A stretch of DNA of 64,000 nucleotides from Thalassotalea_H sp040779345 (GCA_040779345.1 JBFONU010000012.1:1-64000); one strand, 5' to 3'. Positions 35,981-45,446 are shown, counted from the first letter of the stretch. Notes: a model not told the origin generated them from the letters alone. Translations and numbers: made by a program.

Positions 35981-36324
35981 TTATGAAATATCTCTTGATA
36001 ATGAGGTAGTTTAAAGCCAACGTGTAATTGACCATCCGTTTTTAATAATGGCCGCTTTAATAGAGTTGGTTGTGCCAATACTTCTTTATAAATGACTTCA
36101 TCGGTTAAGTTGTTTTTCACTTCATCTGATAAATTTCGATAAGTTGTACTGCGTTTATTGAGCATCACTTGCCAATCACTCTCATTGACAAAAGCTGTTA
36201 ATAATTCCTCGGACAAGCCATCCGTCTTGAAATCATGAAAAGTATAAGTAATGTTCTGTTCATCTAGCCACTTGCGTGTTTTTTTTACTGTGTCACAGTT
36301 TTTAATGCCGTAGAGTATTGTCAT
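35977..36324 (-). CDS. yffB: ArsC/Spx-family protein YffB
   Basis: A 115-residue thioredoxin-fold protein of the arsenate reductase-like family, closely resembling E. coli YffB: YGIKNCDTVKKTRKWL with the conserved Cys, FHDFKTDGL, LNKRSTTYRNL and KRPLLKTDGQLHVGF. YffB has been studied as a glutathione-linked reductase of unclear substrate. It forms an operon with dapE, the same pair as in E. coli, and begins 3 bases after the ACT-protein stop. Confidence 0.9.
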   Translation of the reverse strand: MTILYGIKNCDTVKKTRKWLDEQNITYTFHDFKTDGLSEELLTAFVNESDWQVMLNKRSTTYRNLSDEVKNNLTDEVIYKEVLAQPTLLKRPLLKTDGQLHVGFKLPHYQEIFHK

Positions 36325-36326
36325 GG

Positions 36327-36707
36327 TTAAATCACTTGAAAGTTGTTATTACGTAATGCATCAATGGCATCATTTATTTTGTTGGATTTCACTAATATAT
36401 AGTCGGTATCGAAGGTAGAAACCGCAAAAATACTGATTTTTTCATTGGCTAATACGGTTGATATACTTGATAAAATACCGGTTAGATTAAAATCTAATGG
36501 ACCTACTACCTCTAATGCTTGCCAGTCTGGCTCAACATCTTCGCTAGCTAATTCAATATTGCTTGGTAAAACGATAGAAATTTCCTCAAAGGTTTTACCT
36601 ATAAAATAAATTGGCGCATTAAAAACCTGCTCAGGTATTTTACTATCGACGGCCAAACTATGAATAGAAAAGTATTCATTAAGTAATTTGAGAGTAAGTG
36701 TTGCCAT
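36327..36707 (-). CDS. ACT-domain protein
   Basis: A 126-residue protein made of two ACT-like repeats. The second is clear: VVGPLDFNLTGILSSISTVLANEKISIFAVSTFDTDYILVK, matching ACT_7/DUF2241-type regulators. ACT domains bind amino acids; no ligand is known for this subgroup. It heads the run ACT-yffB-dapE-M15-DUF2897, which suggests, without proof, a link to lysine/DAP metabolism. Confidence 0.8.
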   Translation of the reverse strand: MATLTLKLLNEYFSIHSLAVDSKIPEQVFNAPIYFIGKTFEEISIVLPSNIELASEDVEPDWQALEVVGPLDFNLTGILSSISTVLANEKISIFAVSTFDTDYILVKSNKINDAIDALRNNNFQVI

Positions 36708-37171
36708 TATTGATATCAGTTATGATCACTTTAGATAACTTAACTATACCGATGAACTAAGCATAACGCTAGCAAACCTTAGCTTGAAGCAGAGGGAATA
36801 TCAGGAATTTATTTTTTAAAAATTGTAATGAGTTTTGAGTGATTTTCTATGAAAAGTATCAAAAGCTAGGCTTTACTACTGATATTGCTATGAAGATGTA
36901 GTTAGTTAAGCTTATTTATTGTGTTTATCGCAAAAATAACGGGTATAAAAGAAAAATGATATCCACAAAAGCTGTGGATATCATTGTGGGCAACCCTATG
37001 GTATGCTTTTATCTTATTGTTATATAATACTTTAATTTGTCGTTCGTTTTTTGTTTAGTCACAAAATAAGCAAACAGATAAAAAATCGAACAATTACTGA
37101 AATTTGCACTATATTAATGCTTTATCTAACTAAAGTGAGTTGTTATTTACCATAATTACTCAATATATTTA
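36708..37171. other. Intergenic region between ACT-protein gene and pta
   Basis: This 464-base, AT-rich stretch holds the terminator of the ackA-pta unit (36948-36985) and presumably the promoter of the ACT-yffB-dapE run. Apart from these I see no gene, RNA or repeat. Confidence 0.6.
36948..36985 (-). terminator. Terminator of ackA-pta
   Basis: A 13-base perfect stem AATGATATCCACA (36955-36967) and its complement (36973-36985) with loop AAAGC. Read on the minus strand it is followed by TTTTTCTTTT. It lies about 190 bases after the pta stop. Confidence 0.75.
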
Positions 37172-39289
37172 TCAATAGTTGTTTTTTGCTTGAATGGCGG
37201 TTAAGGCTATTGTGTAAACAATATCATCAACTAATGCGCCTCGTGAAAGATCATTAACCGGCTTATTCATTCCTTGCAGCATAGGACCAATACTGACTAA
37301 ATCTGCTGAACGTTGTACAGCTTTATAGGTCGTATTCCCCGTGTTAAGATCTGGAAAAATAAAGACGGTCGCTTGACCTGCAACAGGACTATCAGGTGCT
37401 TTTTTCTTGGCGACACTTTCCATAATAGCGGCGTCATATTGTAATGGTCCATCGACGATGATATCAGGGCGACGCTCTTTAACTAAGGCTGTTGCTTGAA
37501 CAACTTTTTCAACATCAGCACCCTTGCCAGAGCTTCCCGTACTGTAACTGATCATTGCAACTTTCGGATCTATTCCAAAACTTTTTGCCGAGTCGGCAGA
37601 TTGGATAGCAATATCGGCTAATTGCTCTGCGTTAGGCTCGGGGTTAATCGCACAATCACCATAAACTAATACTTGATCGGGTAACAGCATAAAAAATATT
37701 GAGGAAACTAGATTGCTATTTGGCGCGGTTTTAATTAATTGTAAAGCAGGGCGTATGGTATTTGCTGTGGTGTGAACAGCGCCCGATACTAAACCGTCAA
37801 CTTGGCCTAGTTGCAGCATCATTGTGGCGAGTACGACGTTATCGTTTAACTCTTGCTGCGCGACAACCTCAGTGAGGCCTTTATGTTTTCTTAATTCCAC
37901 TAGTGGTGCAACATAGTTATCTTTGATTGATAACGGGTCGGTAATTAATAACCCTGATGGCAAATTGATCCCTTGCTGCTCAGCGATAGTTAAGATGGTC
38001 TCTTTATCTCCTAACAATTGGCAGCGCGCAATGTTTCTTTCAACACAAATAGCGGCAGCTTTTATTGTGCGCACATCAGTTCCTTCAGGAAGAATGATCA
38101 TTTTATGTGCTTTTCTGGCTAACTCGGTAAGCTTATGGCGAAAAGCTGGCGGTGAAAATTTTTCGAGTTCGTTTGCTTGGTTTGATAAATAGGTTAGCCA
38201 TTGTGGTGATATATTGTCAGCGACAAATTGTTTCACTTTTTCATAGCGTTGATCATCATCCTGTGGAATTTCAGGGTTATAATTCATTAAATGGCGAGAG
38301 GTTTGCCAAGTATCCCACGGCACAGATAAGACCGGCAGTCCTGTTAATAAGGCTTGCTTACATAGTTGCATCACTTGTTCATTTGGTTGATAACCATTTG
38401 TCAGTAATAAGGCGGCAACTTTTGTACCATTTAATGCTGAAAGGCAAGTTGCAATAATAATATCGGTGCGATCGCCTGGGGTTACAATTAATCGACTGGG
38501 TTGTAAATGACTCATTAAGTTTTCAGCACTACGCGCGCAAAAACTGATACTTCTGATCCGACGGTGTTCAATGTCACCCCCATTGATAATATCAGCATTG
38601 AGGTATTCACAAATATCACTCACCCTTGGTGCAATAAGATCCATTTCCCAGGGGATACTGCCGAGTAAGTCAAAATTTCTAGTGGTAAATATTTTCAGGT
38701 ATTGCCAAGTTGTATAATCAACGTCGCTGTTAAACTCACTTTCTCTGGGGAGTAAGCCAAATTCGTCTTTATCAGGTGAATTAATTTTATTGATGATACA
38801 GCCGATCAGCTTTTTATTTTTTATACCGCCAAATGTTTCTGCGCTAACTTCTAAACGGTCTTCAAATTCTTCAGGAGAGTCATTATCAGGAGATGCTACC
38901 AATACCATTTCTGCTGATAAAGCCTGCGCGACATCACGGTTAAGTCTTCCTGCATAAGGTTGACGTGTTGTTGGGATCAACCCTTCAATGATGGTTAAAT
39001 CATACTCACTGCCAAATTCTTCACAATTAGCGACTAATTGCTCGAGCACACCATCATGCAGACCATCGCCCATTTGTTCTTCAACATAACTTAATGGGAT
39101 AGAAAGCTCATTTTCAGAAAGTTTAACTATGCTAGTTTTGTTCTGTAATACATTGCGTGAGGGCTGACTAATAGGTTTAAAGTGGCCGACCTTAATGCCT
39201 TTTTCTTTGCATGCATGCACTAAGCCTAAAACAGTACTGGTTAAACCAACCCCAAAACCCACGGGAATAAGCATAATACGACGAGACAT
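37172..39289 (-). CDS. pta: Phosphate acetyltransferase, long form
   Basis: A 705-residue enzyme interconverting acetyl-CoA and acetyl phosphate. It has the long three-domain form of enterobacteria: an N-terminal P-loop-like (BioD-related) domain (MLIPVGFGVGLTST), a middle DRTGG domain, and the catalytic C-terminal PTA_PTB domain (ISYSTGSSGKGADVEKV, FPDLNTGNTTYKAVQRSA, GPMLQGMNKPVNDLSRG). It starts one base after the ackA stop, forming the usual acetate operon. Confidence 0.95.
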   Translation of the reverse strand: MSRRIMLIPVGFGVGLTSTVLGLVHACKEKGIKVGHFKPISQPSRNVLQNKTSIVKLSENELSIPLSYVEEQMGDGLHDGVLEQLVANCEEFGSEYDLTIIEGLIPTTRQPYAGRLNRDVAQALSAEMVLVASPDNDSPEEFEDRLEVSAETFGGIKNKKLIGCIINKINSPDKDEFGLLPRESEFNSDVDYTTWQYLKIFTTRNFDLLGSIPWEMDLIAPRVSDICEYLNADIINGGDIEHRRIRSISFCARSAENLMSHLQPSRLIVTPGDRTDIIIATCLSALNGTKVAALLLTNGYQPNEQVMQLCKQALLTGLPVLSVPWDTWQTSRHLMNYNPEIPQDDDQRYEKVKQFVADNISPQWLTYLSNQANELEKFSPPAFRHKLTELARKAHKMIILPEGTDVRTIKAAAICVERNIARCQLLGDKETILTIAEQQGINLPSGLLITDPLSIKDNYVAPLVELRKHKGLTEVVAQQELNDNVVLATMMLQLGQVDGLVSGAVHTTANTIRPALQLIKTAPNSNLVSSIFFMLLPDQVLVYGDCAINPEPNAEQLADIAIQSADSAKSFGIDPKVAMISYSTGSSGKGADVEKVVQATALVKERRPDIIVDGPLQYDAAIMESVAKKKAPDSPVAGQATVFIFPDLNTGNTTYKAVQRSADLVSIGPMLQGMNKPVNDLSRGALVDDIVYTIALTAIQAKNNY

Positions 39290-39290
39290 A

Positions 39291-40487
39291 TTAAGCCTCC
39301 TTATTTAATAACTGAAAGGTTTGCTCTGCGATCACCCATTCTTCATTGGTTGGGATCACCCAACATGGGGTTGAATTGCTTTTAGTGATGCAACCGGATT
39401 TTCCAAATCGCATGGCTTCATTGGCACGGCTATCTTCAATAAAATTGAGTAAGGCAAGTTGCGATAGAATTAATGATCTGATGAGATTGGAATTTTCACC
39501 AATACCGCCGGTGAAAATTAGGCCGTCTAACGAAGTAAAGTTGCATGAAAATGAGGCAATACTTTTCGCAATCCGATAACTAAAAATATCTAATGCCAAT
39601 ATCGCTTGTTTGTTGCCATTAGCTGCGGCTTCTTCAATGGCTCTACAATCATTACTGAGTTGAGAAACCCCTAATAAGCCACTTTTTTTATTTAGCAGCT
39701 CGTTAACTTCATCGAGACTATAGCCAAGTTGGTCAACTAAGTGAAAAATAACACCTGGGTCGATATCGCCACTACGCGTTCCCATCATGACCCCTTCAAG
39801 CGGGGTTAACCCTAAACTAGTGTCAACACTGCAGCCGGCTTTAATTGCTGTAACACTACATCCATTTCCTAAATGTGCACTGATAAAGTTGCATTGCTGT
39901 GCCGGTTTATCAATGAGTTTGGCCGCTGCTCTACTGACAAAGTAATGGCTAGTGCCATGAAAGCCGTATTTACGAATTCCATGCTCTTGGTACAGTTGAA
40001 AAGGCAAACCATAAAGGTAAGATTTTTGTGGCATAGTTTGATGAAATGCCGTGTCAAAAATAGCCACTTGAGGAATATTTTCAAATACCAACTCAGTAGC
40101 TGTTATGCCTTGTAGGTTTGCTGGATTATGCAGCGGAGCAAGTTGAGATAATTGTTCAATACTTTGCTTAATATCGTCAGTGATTTTAGTCGGCTGACTA
40201 TATTTTTCACCGCCATGAACCACTCGGTGGCCAATGGCACAAACACTTTCTTTTAAATGATGAGTTGTTAAATAGTCAACTAAAGCCTTAATGGCTGTTT
40301 GATGATCATATGGTGTAGCTAATGCATATTTTTCTTTATTAGCTTGCTTTTTGATGGTGATAAATGCCTCTGTTGATAACAAGCATTCTGCTAGACCTGC
40401 AATTACGACCTGACCGCTAATTGGATTAATCAATGAAAATTTAAGAGAAGAACTGCCACAGTTGATTACTAATATATTGTTTTGCAT
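39291..40487 (-). CDS. ackA: Acetate kinase
   Basis: A 398-residue ASKHA-fold kinase converting acetyl phosphate and ADP to acetate and ATP. It shows VINCGSSSLKFSL, GHRVVHGGEKYS, IFDTAFHQTMP, GFHGTSHYFVS, SAHLGNGCSVTAI, MGTRSGDIDPG and FTGGIGENS. Length is normal. It lies upstream of pta and is divergent from yfbV, as in E. coli. Confidence 0.96.
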   Translation of the reverse strand: MQNNILVINCGSSSLKFSLINPISGQVVIAGLAECLLSTEAFITIKKQANKEKYALATPYDHQTAIKALVDYLTTHHLKESVCAIGHRVVHGGEKYSQPTKITDDIKQSIEQLSQLAPLHNPANLQGITATELVFENIPQVAIFDTAFHQTMPQKSYLYGLPFQLYQEHGIRKYGFHGTSHYFVSRAAAKLIDKPAQQCNFISAHLGNGCSVTAIKAGCSVDTSLGLTPLEGVMMGTRSGDIDPGVIFHLVDQLGYSLDEVNELLNKKSGLLGVSQLSNDCRAIEEAAANGNKQAILALDIFSYRIAKSIASFSCNFTSLDGLIFTGGIGENSNLIRSLILSQLALLNFIEDSRANEAMRFGKSGCITKSNSTPCWVIPTNEEWVIAEQTFQLLNKEA

Positions 40488-40642
40488 CTAGTTTACTAAA
40501 TTGGTGAGCATAGCAAGAGTATAGTCGCTTTTGTAATACTGGAAGTTGATTTAATACAAACTTTTATTTTGTTGCTTCATTTTTCGACGAAGTGGCAACT
40601 TTATACTATCTTTTAAATAATAGTTGTTATAGTGTTGCGCCT

Positions 40643-41068
40643 ATGAATGTTGTAGAAATTATTAGATTAGGTCAGAAGTATAAAGAACTTTGGCCAGAAA
40701 AAATCGAACTAGCGAATTATTTTGAAGAATATCGTTCAATTCAAGTAAGTCGTCTTGTCTGTCGCTATTTACCGGGCGTTGCTTTATTTGTATTTGTCAT
40801 ACAACTTTATTTAGGCGGTTTTGCACAATTGCCTCAATCTATTGTTTACGCCATTTTTATACTTAGTATTCCTTTACAAGCTCTAGTGATGTTGGGGGTT
40901 AAAGCCGATAAGTTTTTGCCGCCTGCATTGGCTAATTGGTATAAAGAAGGTGTTGCTAAAATTAACCAAAGTGGTGGTAATTTAAAGCTCTCAGTGCAAA
41001 AACCTCGTTATTTAGATTTAGCGTACTTGTTGAATGTTAGCTATTCAAATGCTCATCATCGTTCATAG
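40643..41068 (+). CDS. yfbV: UPF0208 membrane protein YfbV
   Basis: A 141-residue protein with two central helices (about 42-62 and 68-88), aligning with E. coli YfbV: IIRLGQKYKELWP, RYLPGVALFVFVIQLYLGG, SIPLQALVMLG and LPPALANWY. YfbV helps keep the Ter and left macrodomains of the chromosome apart in E. coli. The frame is open to a GTG at 40592, but residues before MNVVEI have no counterpart, so the ATG at 40643 is chosen. Neither start has a good ribosome-binding site. It is divergent from ackA, the same pairing as in E. coli. Confidence 0.85.
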   Translation: MNVVEIIRLGQKYKELWPEKIELANYFEEYRSIQVSRLVCRYLPGVALFVFVIQLYLGGFAQLPQSIVYAIFILSIPLQALVMLGVKADKFLPPALANWYKEGVAKINQSGGNLKLSVQKPRYLDLAYLLNVSYSNAHHRS

Positions 41069-41093
41069 CTTTTTGTCAGAAATAAATAACAAT

Positions 41094-41435
41094 TTACATT
41101 TCTCTTTTCTTAGGCATAAAAGCTACAACGAAAAATAGCAACGCGCTGAGCAGGGTACTTAAAATATTTTCTTCATAAGTTAAGATATTAAAGTAAAATA
41201 AACTGTTTTCAATTAGCGCCACTAAAGCCCCATAAATCAATAAAATAGTAGTCGTTTGTTGTTTGGTTTGCTTGATCAAACAGGCAAACGTATATCCCAA
41301 AACGGGTATAAATGACCAAATTAAAAAGACGATTAATGAAAAGAAAACTGCTGTGGGGGCAATACTTTCATTGGTTAATTTTTTTACCACGGGAAAAGAT
41401 TGAATAAACAGGTAACCTAGATAGAGATATAACAT
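41094..41435 (-). CDS. Hypothetical small membrane protein
   Basis: A 113-residue protein with three or four hydrophobic helices (clear ones at about 26-50, 61-84 and 88-107) and a short basic tail KKREM. No family recognised. GGGGAA lies 4-5 bases before the ATG. It starts 10 bases after the rlmA stop, so the two are probably co-transcribed, and it converges with yfbV. Confidence 0.6.
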   Translation of the reverse strand: MLYLYLGYLFIQSFPVVKKLTNESIAPTAVFFSLIVFLIWSFIPVLGYTFACLIKQTKQQTTTILLIYGALVALIENSLFYFNILTYEENILSTLLSALLFFVVAFMPKKREM

Positions 41436-41445
41436 ATATTCCCCG

Positions 41446-42255
41446 TTATTTTTGATACAAACGAATATGAAAGTCGGCTTGGCAAGTAAAATCCTCTATA
41501 CTTGTTAGCTCATTTTTAACCTCTTCACTTGCTTTGAAGGCAAAAGGCGTCATAGAAAGCAAGTTCAAAAGGTCATCACCTGTTTCAAGAATCATTTCAT
41601 AGGATAAATTTTCTTGGTGGACTAAAGTTAAATGTTCTATCGGTGTTCGCTCGATATCGTGCTCTTTCGCTTGCCGGTAAATTTTCTGCTTTAATTCATT
41701 TAAATGTTTTTTTGCTGGAGTTACTGTCAGTAGGTAACCCTTATTTTTAAGCACTCTTGTAAACTCATTTTCTAATATTGGTGCATAAATAGAGAACATC
41801 CAATCAATAACATTATCTTCAAACGGCAAGTGGGATAATGTTGCTACGCTAAAATGACAATTTTTATATTTTTTAGCAGCCTTTTTTACCGCTTCTTTAG
41901 CGATATCTATACCATAAACTGTATTGTGTGAGGTTTTATGCTGATGTGTGTAATAACCTTCACCGCAGCCTGCATCAAAAAGCTTTCCTGATTGTTCTCC
42001 ATAGCTTTGATAAAGGTCAATGAGCTTATTTATTAGTGGTTGGTAATAGCCTCTTTCAAGAAATGTTCTTCTTGCATTGACCATTGCTTTATTGTCACCA
42101 GGCTCTTTTGAGTGCTTAAATTGAACGGGCAGTAAGTTAACGTAACCTTCCTTGCCTAGGTCAAAACAGTGATTGTTTAGACAGATAAATGAGCTGCCTT
42201 TTAATGAAAGCGAACTTTGGCAAAGAGGGCAGCGGTATTGGGCTATTGTAGTCAT
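41446..42255 (-). CDS. rlmA: 23S rRNA (guanine(745)-N1)-methyltransferase
   Basis: A 269-residue SAM methyltransferase that modifies G745 of 23S rRNA. The N-terminal zinc finger (YRCPLCQSSL..FICLNNHCFDLGKEGYVNLLP) and the methyltransferase motif I (LFDAGCGEGYYT) identify it, followed by the MFSIYAPILENEFTRVLK segment. The frame starts four codons earlier at TTG; the ATG (MTTIAQYRC) at 42255 is preferred. It has the usual length. Confidence 0.9.
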   Translation of the reverse strand: MTTIAQYRCPLCQSSLSLKGSSFICLNNHCFDLGKEGYVNLLPVQFKHSKEPGDNKAMVNARRTFLERGYYQPLINKLIDLYQSYGEQSGKLFDAGCGEGYYTHQHKTSHNTVYGIDIAKEAVKKAAKKYKNCHFSVATLSHLPFEDNVIDWMFSIYAPILENEFTRVLKNKGYLLTVTPAKKHLNELKQKIYRQAKEHDIERTPIEHLTLVHQENLSYEMILETGDDLLNLLSMTPFAFKASEEVKNELTSIEDFTCQADFHIRLYQK

Positions 42256-42306
42256 AATTTTTAGCAAAAAGGAGCCGTTTATTACTCCTTTTATTAACGG
42301 GTTGAT

Positions 42307-43113
42307 TTATTTAAAGGTAGACCAAATAGGAGCATGATCAGAAGGTTTTTCTATCGCGCGCAGCTCATAATCAACGTCTGATTCTACACATGAGGCGGCT
42401 AACTTTTCAGTTGCTAAAACAACATCAATCCTTAAACCTCGGTTATCATCAAAACCACGCGAGCGGTAATCAAACCAAGAGTAGCGCTCTGTACGATCTG
42501 GATGCAATTCGCGAAAGGTATCTTTAAACCCCCAATTCATTAATGTCGCTAACCATTCACGCTCTTCAGGCTGAAAGCTACATTTTCCAGTTTTTAACCA
42601 ACGTTTTCGGTTAGGTTCACCAATACCAATATCAATATCCAGTGGTGAAATATTGATATCACCCATGACAACAATATTTTCATCTGGCGTATGATTGTCA
42701 TGAAGATAGCCCATTAAATCTTTATAAAATTGGCGTTTATATGGGTATTTCGTTTCATGGCTAATACTTTCACCTTGAGGAAAATAACCATTAAGTACGG
42801 TAACTTTTTCGCCTAGCTCGTTTGTTGTCTCAACCATTATCATGCGTTTTTGTGCATCATCGTTATCCGTTGGAAAACCATATTGAATATGAGAGGCTTC
42901 TTTTTTACAAAGCATTGCCACACCATAATGTGCTTTTTGGCCATGAAAATAAACGTGATAGCCCATAGCCTCAACATCTTCAATAGGAAAAGCGTCGTTA
43001 TGCACTTTAATTTCTTGTAACCCAATAATATCTGGTTGATGTTTATCGATGATAGCTTGTAATTGGTGTAGACGGGCACGTAGGCCATTAATATTAAAAG
43101 AGATGATTTTCAT
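42307..43113 (-). CDS. xthA: Exodeoxyribonuclease III
   Basis: A 268-residue AP endonuclease/3'-5' exonuclease for base-excision repair. Its EEP-fold motifs are SFNINGLRARLHQL, GLQEIKVHND, NGYFPQGES, VVMGDINISPLDIDIG, YSWFDYRSRGFD, RIDVVLAT and KPSDHAPIWS. The length equals that of E. coli XthA. It lies 51 bases upstream of rlmA on the same strand; a joint transcript is possible. Confidence 0.95.
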   Translation of the reverse strand: MKIISFNINGLRARLHQLQAIIDKHQPDIIGLQEIKVHNDAFPIEDVEAMGYHVYFHGQKAHYGVAMLCKKEASHIQYGFPTDNDDAQKRMIMVETTNELGEKVTVLNGYFPQGESISHETKYPYKRQFYKDLMGYLHDNHTPDENIVVMGDINISPLDIDIGIGEPNRKRWLKTGKCSFQPEEREWLATLMNWGFKDTFRELHPDRTERYSWFDYRSRGFDDNRGLRIDVVLATEKLAASCVESDVDYELRAIEKPSDHAPIWSTFK

Positions 43114-43349
43114 CGAAAAAACCTTAAAAGCATTGAATTATTTAGGGATGTTTTATGGTGGCGATAATAACATGCTTAATAACAGAGAAAAATTAATAAT
43201 AATATTTTGTTTCTTTTTATTTTCTTCTTTTGATTGAGTCTGATCTTTTGAGCGAATAACATGCCCAATATAGTTTGTTTAAACTTAAGTTCGATATAGC
43301 GGCATATCCAAGTTTTGATGTTCAACACAAATGGGAATTTATTTTGAAA

Positions 43350-44342
43350 ATGCAAAGTAACAGTTATGTGATTGCAAGTGTTTTAAAATGGTTACAACAA
43401 GGAGAGCAAGTATGGCTTTGTTCAATTACCAGCACTTGGGGATCATCGCCTGCACCTAAAGGCACTTTAATGGCCTATTGTACAAAATATGGTATTGCAG
43501 GGACATTGTCTGGAGGGTGCATTGAAGAAGATTTAATCGAAAAAATGCAACAAGGTACTTTGCTAAAAGCTAATGAGTCATTTCCTATTGAATTAGTTTA
43601 TGGAGGCTCTAAAGAGCAACAAGCACGTTTTGTTTTACCTTGTGGCGGTCAACTGCATTTATTGGTTGAGTATTTCACTCCTGACCCCTTAACCCTTGAA
43701 CATTTTACCCAGCTTGATGGTTTACTTTCAAAGCGAGAGTTGGTTGGTAGAAAAATTTGTTTAAATAGCGGCAATTTTTCGGTGTTAAATAAAAATATTA
43801 GAAGGGGGATTAATCGTTTAGCTGATAATGAACAAAGTGTATTTATTGAACATGTGATGGGGCCTTCATATCAAATGCTATTAATTGGTGCGAGTGAAGT
43901 TGCACGTTGTGTTGCCCAGCTGGCGCAATCATTAGATTTTGATGTTTCGGTTTGGGATCATCGAGAAGAGTTTATACGCAACTGGCAGGTTGAACATGTT
44001 ACTGTATACCGCGACTCACCTGAAAAGTTGATCCGTGAAAAGTTTGCTGATGAAAATAATGCCATTATTGCCCTTGCCCATGATCCTCGAGTGGATGATT
44101 TTGCTTTAGTTGATGCCTTAATGACTAAGGCATTTTATATCGGCGCTATTGGCTCTAAGAATACTTGTAGAAAGCGTAATGAACGGTTAGTTAATTACAT
44201 AGAAGATCAGAAAAGTCTTGAAAAAATGCATTCTCCTGTCGGACTTGATATTGGCAGTAAAACGCCATTTGAAATTGCTATTTCGGTTTTAGCACATGTT
44301 ATTCAAAAGCGAAGCGAATTAGAAAAGTCTCTGTGTAAATAA
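43350..44342 (+). CDS. XdhC/CoxI-family protein (orphan)
   Basis: A 330-residue protein with the XdhC_CoxI N-terminal domain (VWLCSITSTWGSSPAPKGTL..., SGGCIEEDL, LPCGGQLHLLVE) and the C-terminal Rossmann domain (LLIGASEVARCVAQLA, IIALAHDPRVDDFAL, YIGAIGSKNT..KR). XdhC proteins bind molybdenum cofactor, sulfurate it and insert it into xanthine dehydrogenase-type enzymes. No xdhAB or other Mo hydroxylase lies in the window, so its client is unknown. The frame opens at TTG 43275, but homology begins near the ATG at 43350. Confidence 0.83.
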   Translation: MQSNSYVIASVLKWLQQGEQVWLCSITSTWGSSPAPKGTLMAYCTKYGIAGTLSGGCIEEDLIEKMQQGTLLKANESFPIELVYGGSKEQQARFVLPCGGQLHLLVEYFTPDPLTLEHFTQLDGLLSKRELVGRKICLNSGNFSVLNKNIRRGINRLADNEQSVFIEHVMGPSYQMLLIGASEVARCVAQLAQSLDFDVSVWDHREEFIRNWQVEHVTVYRDSPEKLIREKFADENNAIIALAHDPRVDDFALVDALMTKAFYIGAIGSKNTCRKRNERLVNYIEDQKSLEKMHSPVGLDIGSKTPFEIAISVLAHVIQKRSELEKSLCK

Positions 44343-44355
44343 CGTTTTTACACAG
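44331..44355. terminator. Bidirectional hairpin between xdhC-like and CDGSH genes
   Basis: CTGTGTAAA (44331-44339) and TTTACACAG (44347-44355) form a 9-base stem with a 7-base loop. It overlaps the xdhC-like stop and sits in the 22-base convergent gap. Confidence 0.55.
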
Positions 44356-44364
44356 ATGAGTTTG

Positions 44365-44604
44365 TTAGCTTTTATTATGACTTCCGTCGCATAACACTTG
44401 TTTACTTGATTGCTTACAGCCACAAAAGAAGACTTTTTTACTTTCTGTCGCTTTAAACATGACGGGAGTGAAATCTGTACCGCTATGTGAGCCATCACAA
44501 AAAGGTTGTTTATTGCTCCTACCACAAGAGCACCACATATAATTCTTGCCTGCTTCAACGTCAATAATAAAAGGGGAGTCGGATGCTCTTACTGGATCGC
44601 TCAT
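44365..44604 (-). CDS. CDGSH iron-sulfur domain protein, double motif
   Basis: A 79-residue protein made of two CDGSH units: CSCGRSNKQPFCDGSH and CGCKQSSKQVLCDGSH. Each motif (C-X-C-X..-C-D-G-S-H, 3 Cys and 1 His) can hold a redox-active [2Fe-2S] cluster of the mitoNEET type. Bacterial members are thought to take part in iron-sulfur or redox handling. No signal peptide. It stands alone between the xdhC-like gene and deoC; a link to molybdo-enzyme Fe-S clusters is only speculation. Confidence 0.88.
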   Translation of the reverse strand: MSDPVRASDSPFIIDVEAGKNYMWCSCGRSNKQPFCDGSHSGTDFTPVMFKATESKKVFFCGCKQSSKQVLCDGSHNKS

Positions 44605-44657
44605 ATAGTCTCTCTAATTAAGTTATTTACCCTAAGTTATTCACTATAGTCGATAAA

Positions 44658-45446
44658 TTAATAATTGGAATTTTTTTGAACTGGGTTATTCGTTTCATTT
44701 TCTGTTTTGTTAATCGTTGATAGTAAGTGACTTAATAAGCCACTCGCACCAAATCTAAAATGTCTAGCATTTAACCAAGAGGCCCCTAACGTATCCATAA
44801 CCAATGATAAATAGGCTTGCACATCGACGATATCTTTCACTCCGCCGGCTATTTTTAAACCGATGTTGGGGTTGGTGTTTTTAATAACATTTACCATGAC
44901 TTTTGCTGCGGCTATCGTGGCATTAATAGCGACTTTCCCTGTCGAGGTTTTAATAAAGTCTGCGCCGGCGTTAATAGAAATCTCACTCGCTTTTGTGATC
45001 AGTTTCTCGGTTTTTAATTCTCCCGACTCGATGATAACTTTTAAGAGAATATTTTTTCCACAAGCTTGCTTACAAGCCTGCACAAGTTCAAACCCTTTTT
45101 GTTCATCCCCTTTTATCAAAGCTTGATATGGGAAAACCACATCAATTTCATCTGCGCCTAATGCGATAGCTTCTATAATGTCTTTAACTACACTTTTTGT
45201 TTCGCTATTACCCTCAGGAAAGTTGACGACAGTTGCAATTTTTATTTGTTTATTACCTTGTTTTGCCAATTGCTTTTTAGCAACAGATATAAAACGAGGA
45301 TAAATACAAATAGCAGCGGTATCACCGACATCAGACTGAGCTTGTTGGCACAAGGTAATAATATCTTGTTCTCTTTCTTCATTTGTTAAACTGGTCAGAT
45401 CCATTAATGAAAGGGCAAGTTTAGCAACGGTAATTTGTTGATCCAT
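44658..45446 (-). CDS. deoC: Deoxyribose-phosphate aldolase
   Basis: A 262-residue class I aldolase splitting deoxyribose 5-phosphate into glyceraldehyde 3-phosphate and acetaldehyde. Key segments: LMDLTSL, ICIYPRFIS, VVNFPEGN, GADEIDVVFPY, KVIIESGELKTE, the Schiff-base region DFIKTSTGK and GLKIAGGVKDI. It resembles the E. coli DeoC type. In E. coli it heads the deoCABD operon; here it is transcribed alone, away from deoB. Confidence 0.93.
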   Translation of the reverse strand: MDQQITVAKLALSLMDLTSLTNEEREQDIITLCQQAQSDVGDTAAICIYPRFISVAKKQLAKQGNKQIKIATVVNFPEGNSETKSVVKDIIEAIALGADEIDVVFPYQALIKGDEQKGFELVQACKQACGKNILLKVIIESGELKTEKLITKASEISINAGADFIKTSTGKVAINATIAAAKVMVNVIKNTNPNIGLKIAGGVKDIVDVQAYLSLVMDTLGASWLNARHFRFGASGLLSHLLSTINKTENETNNPVQKNSNY

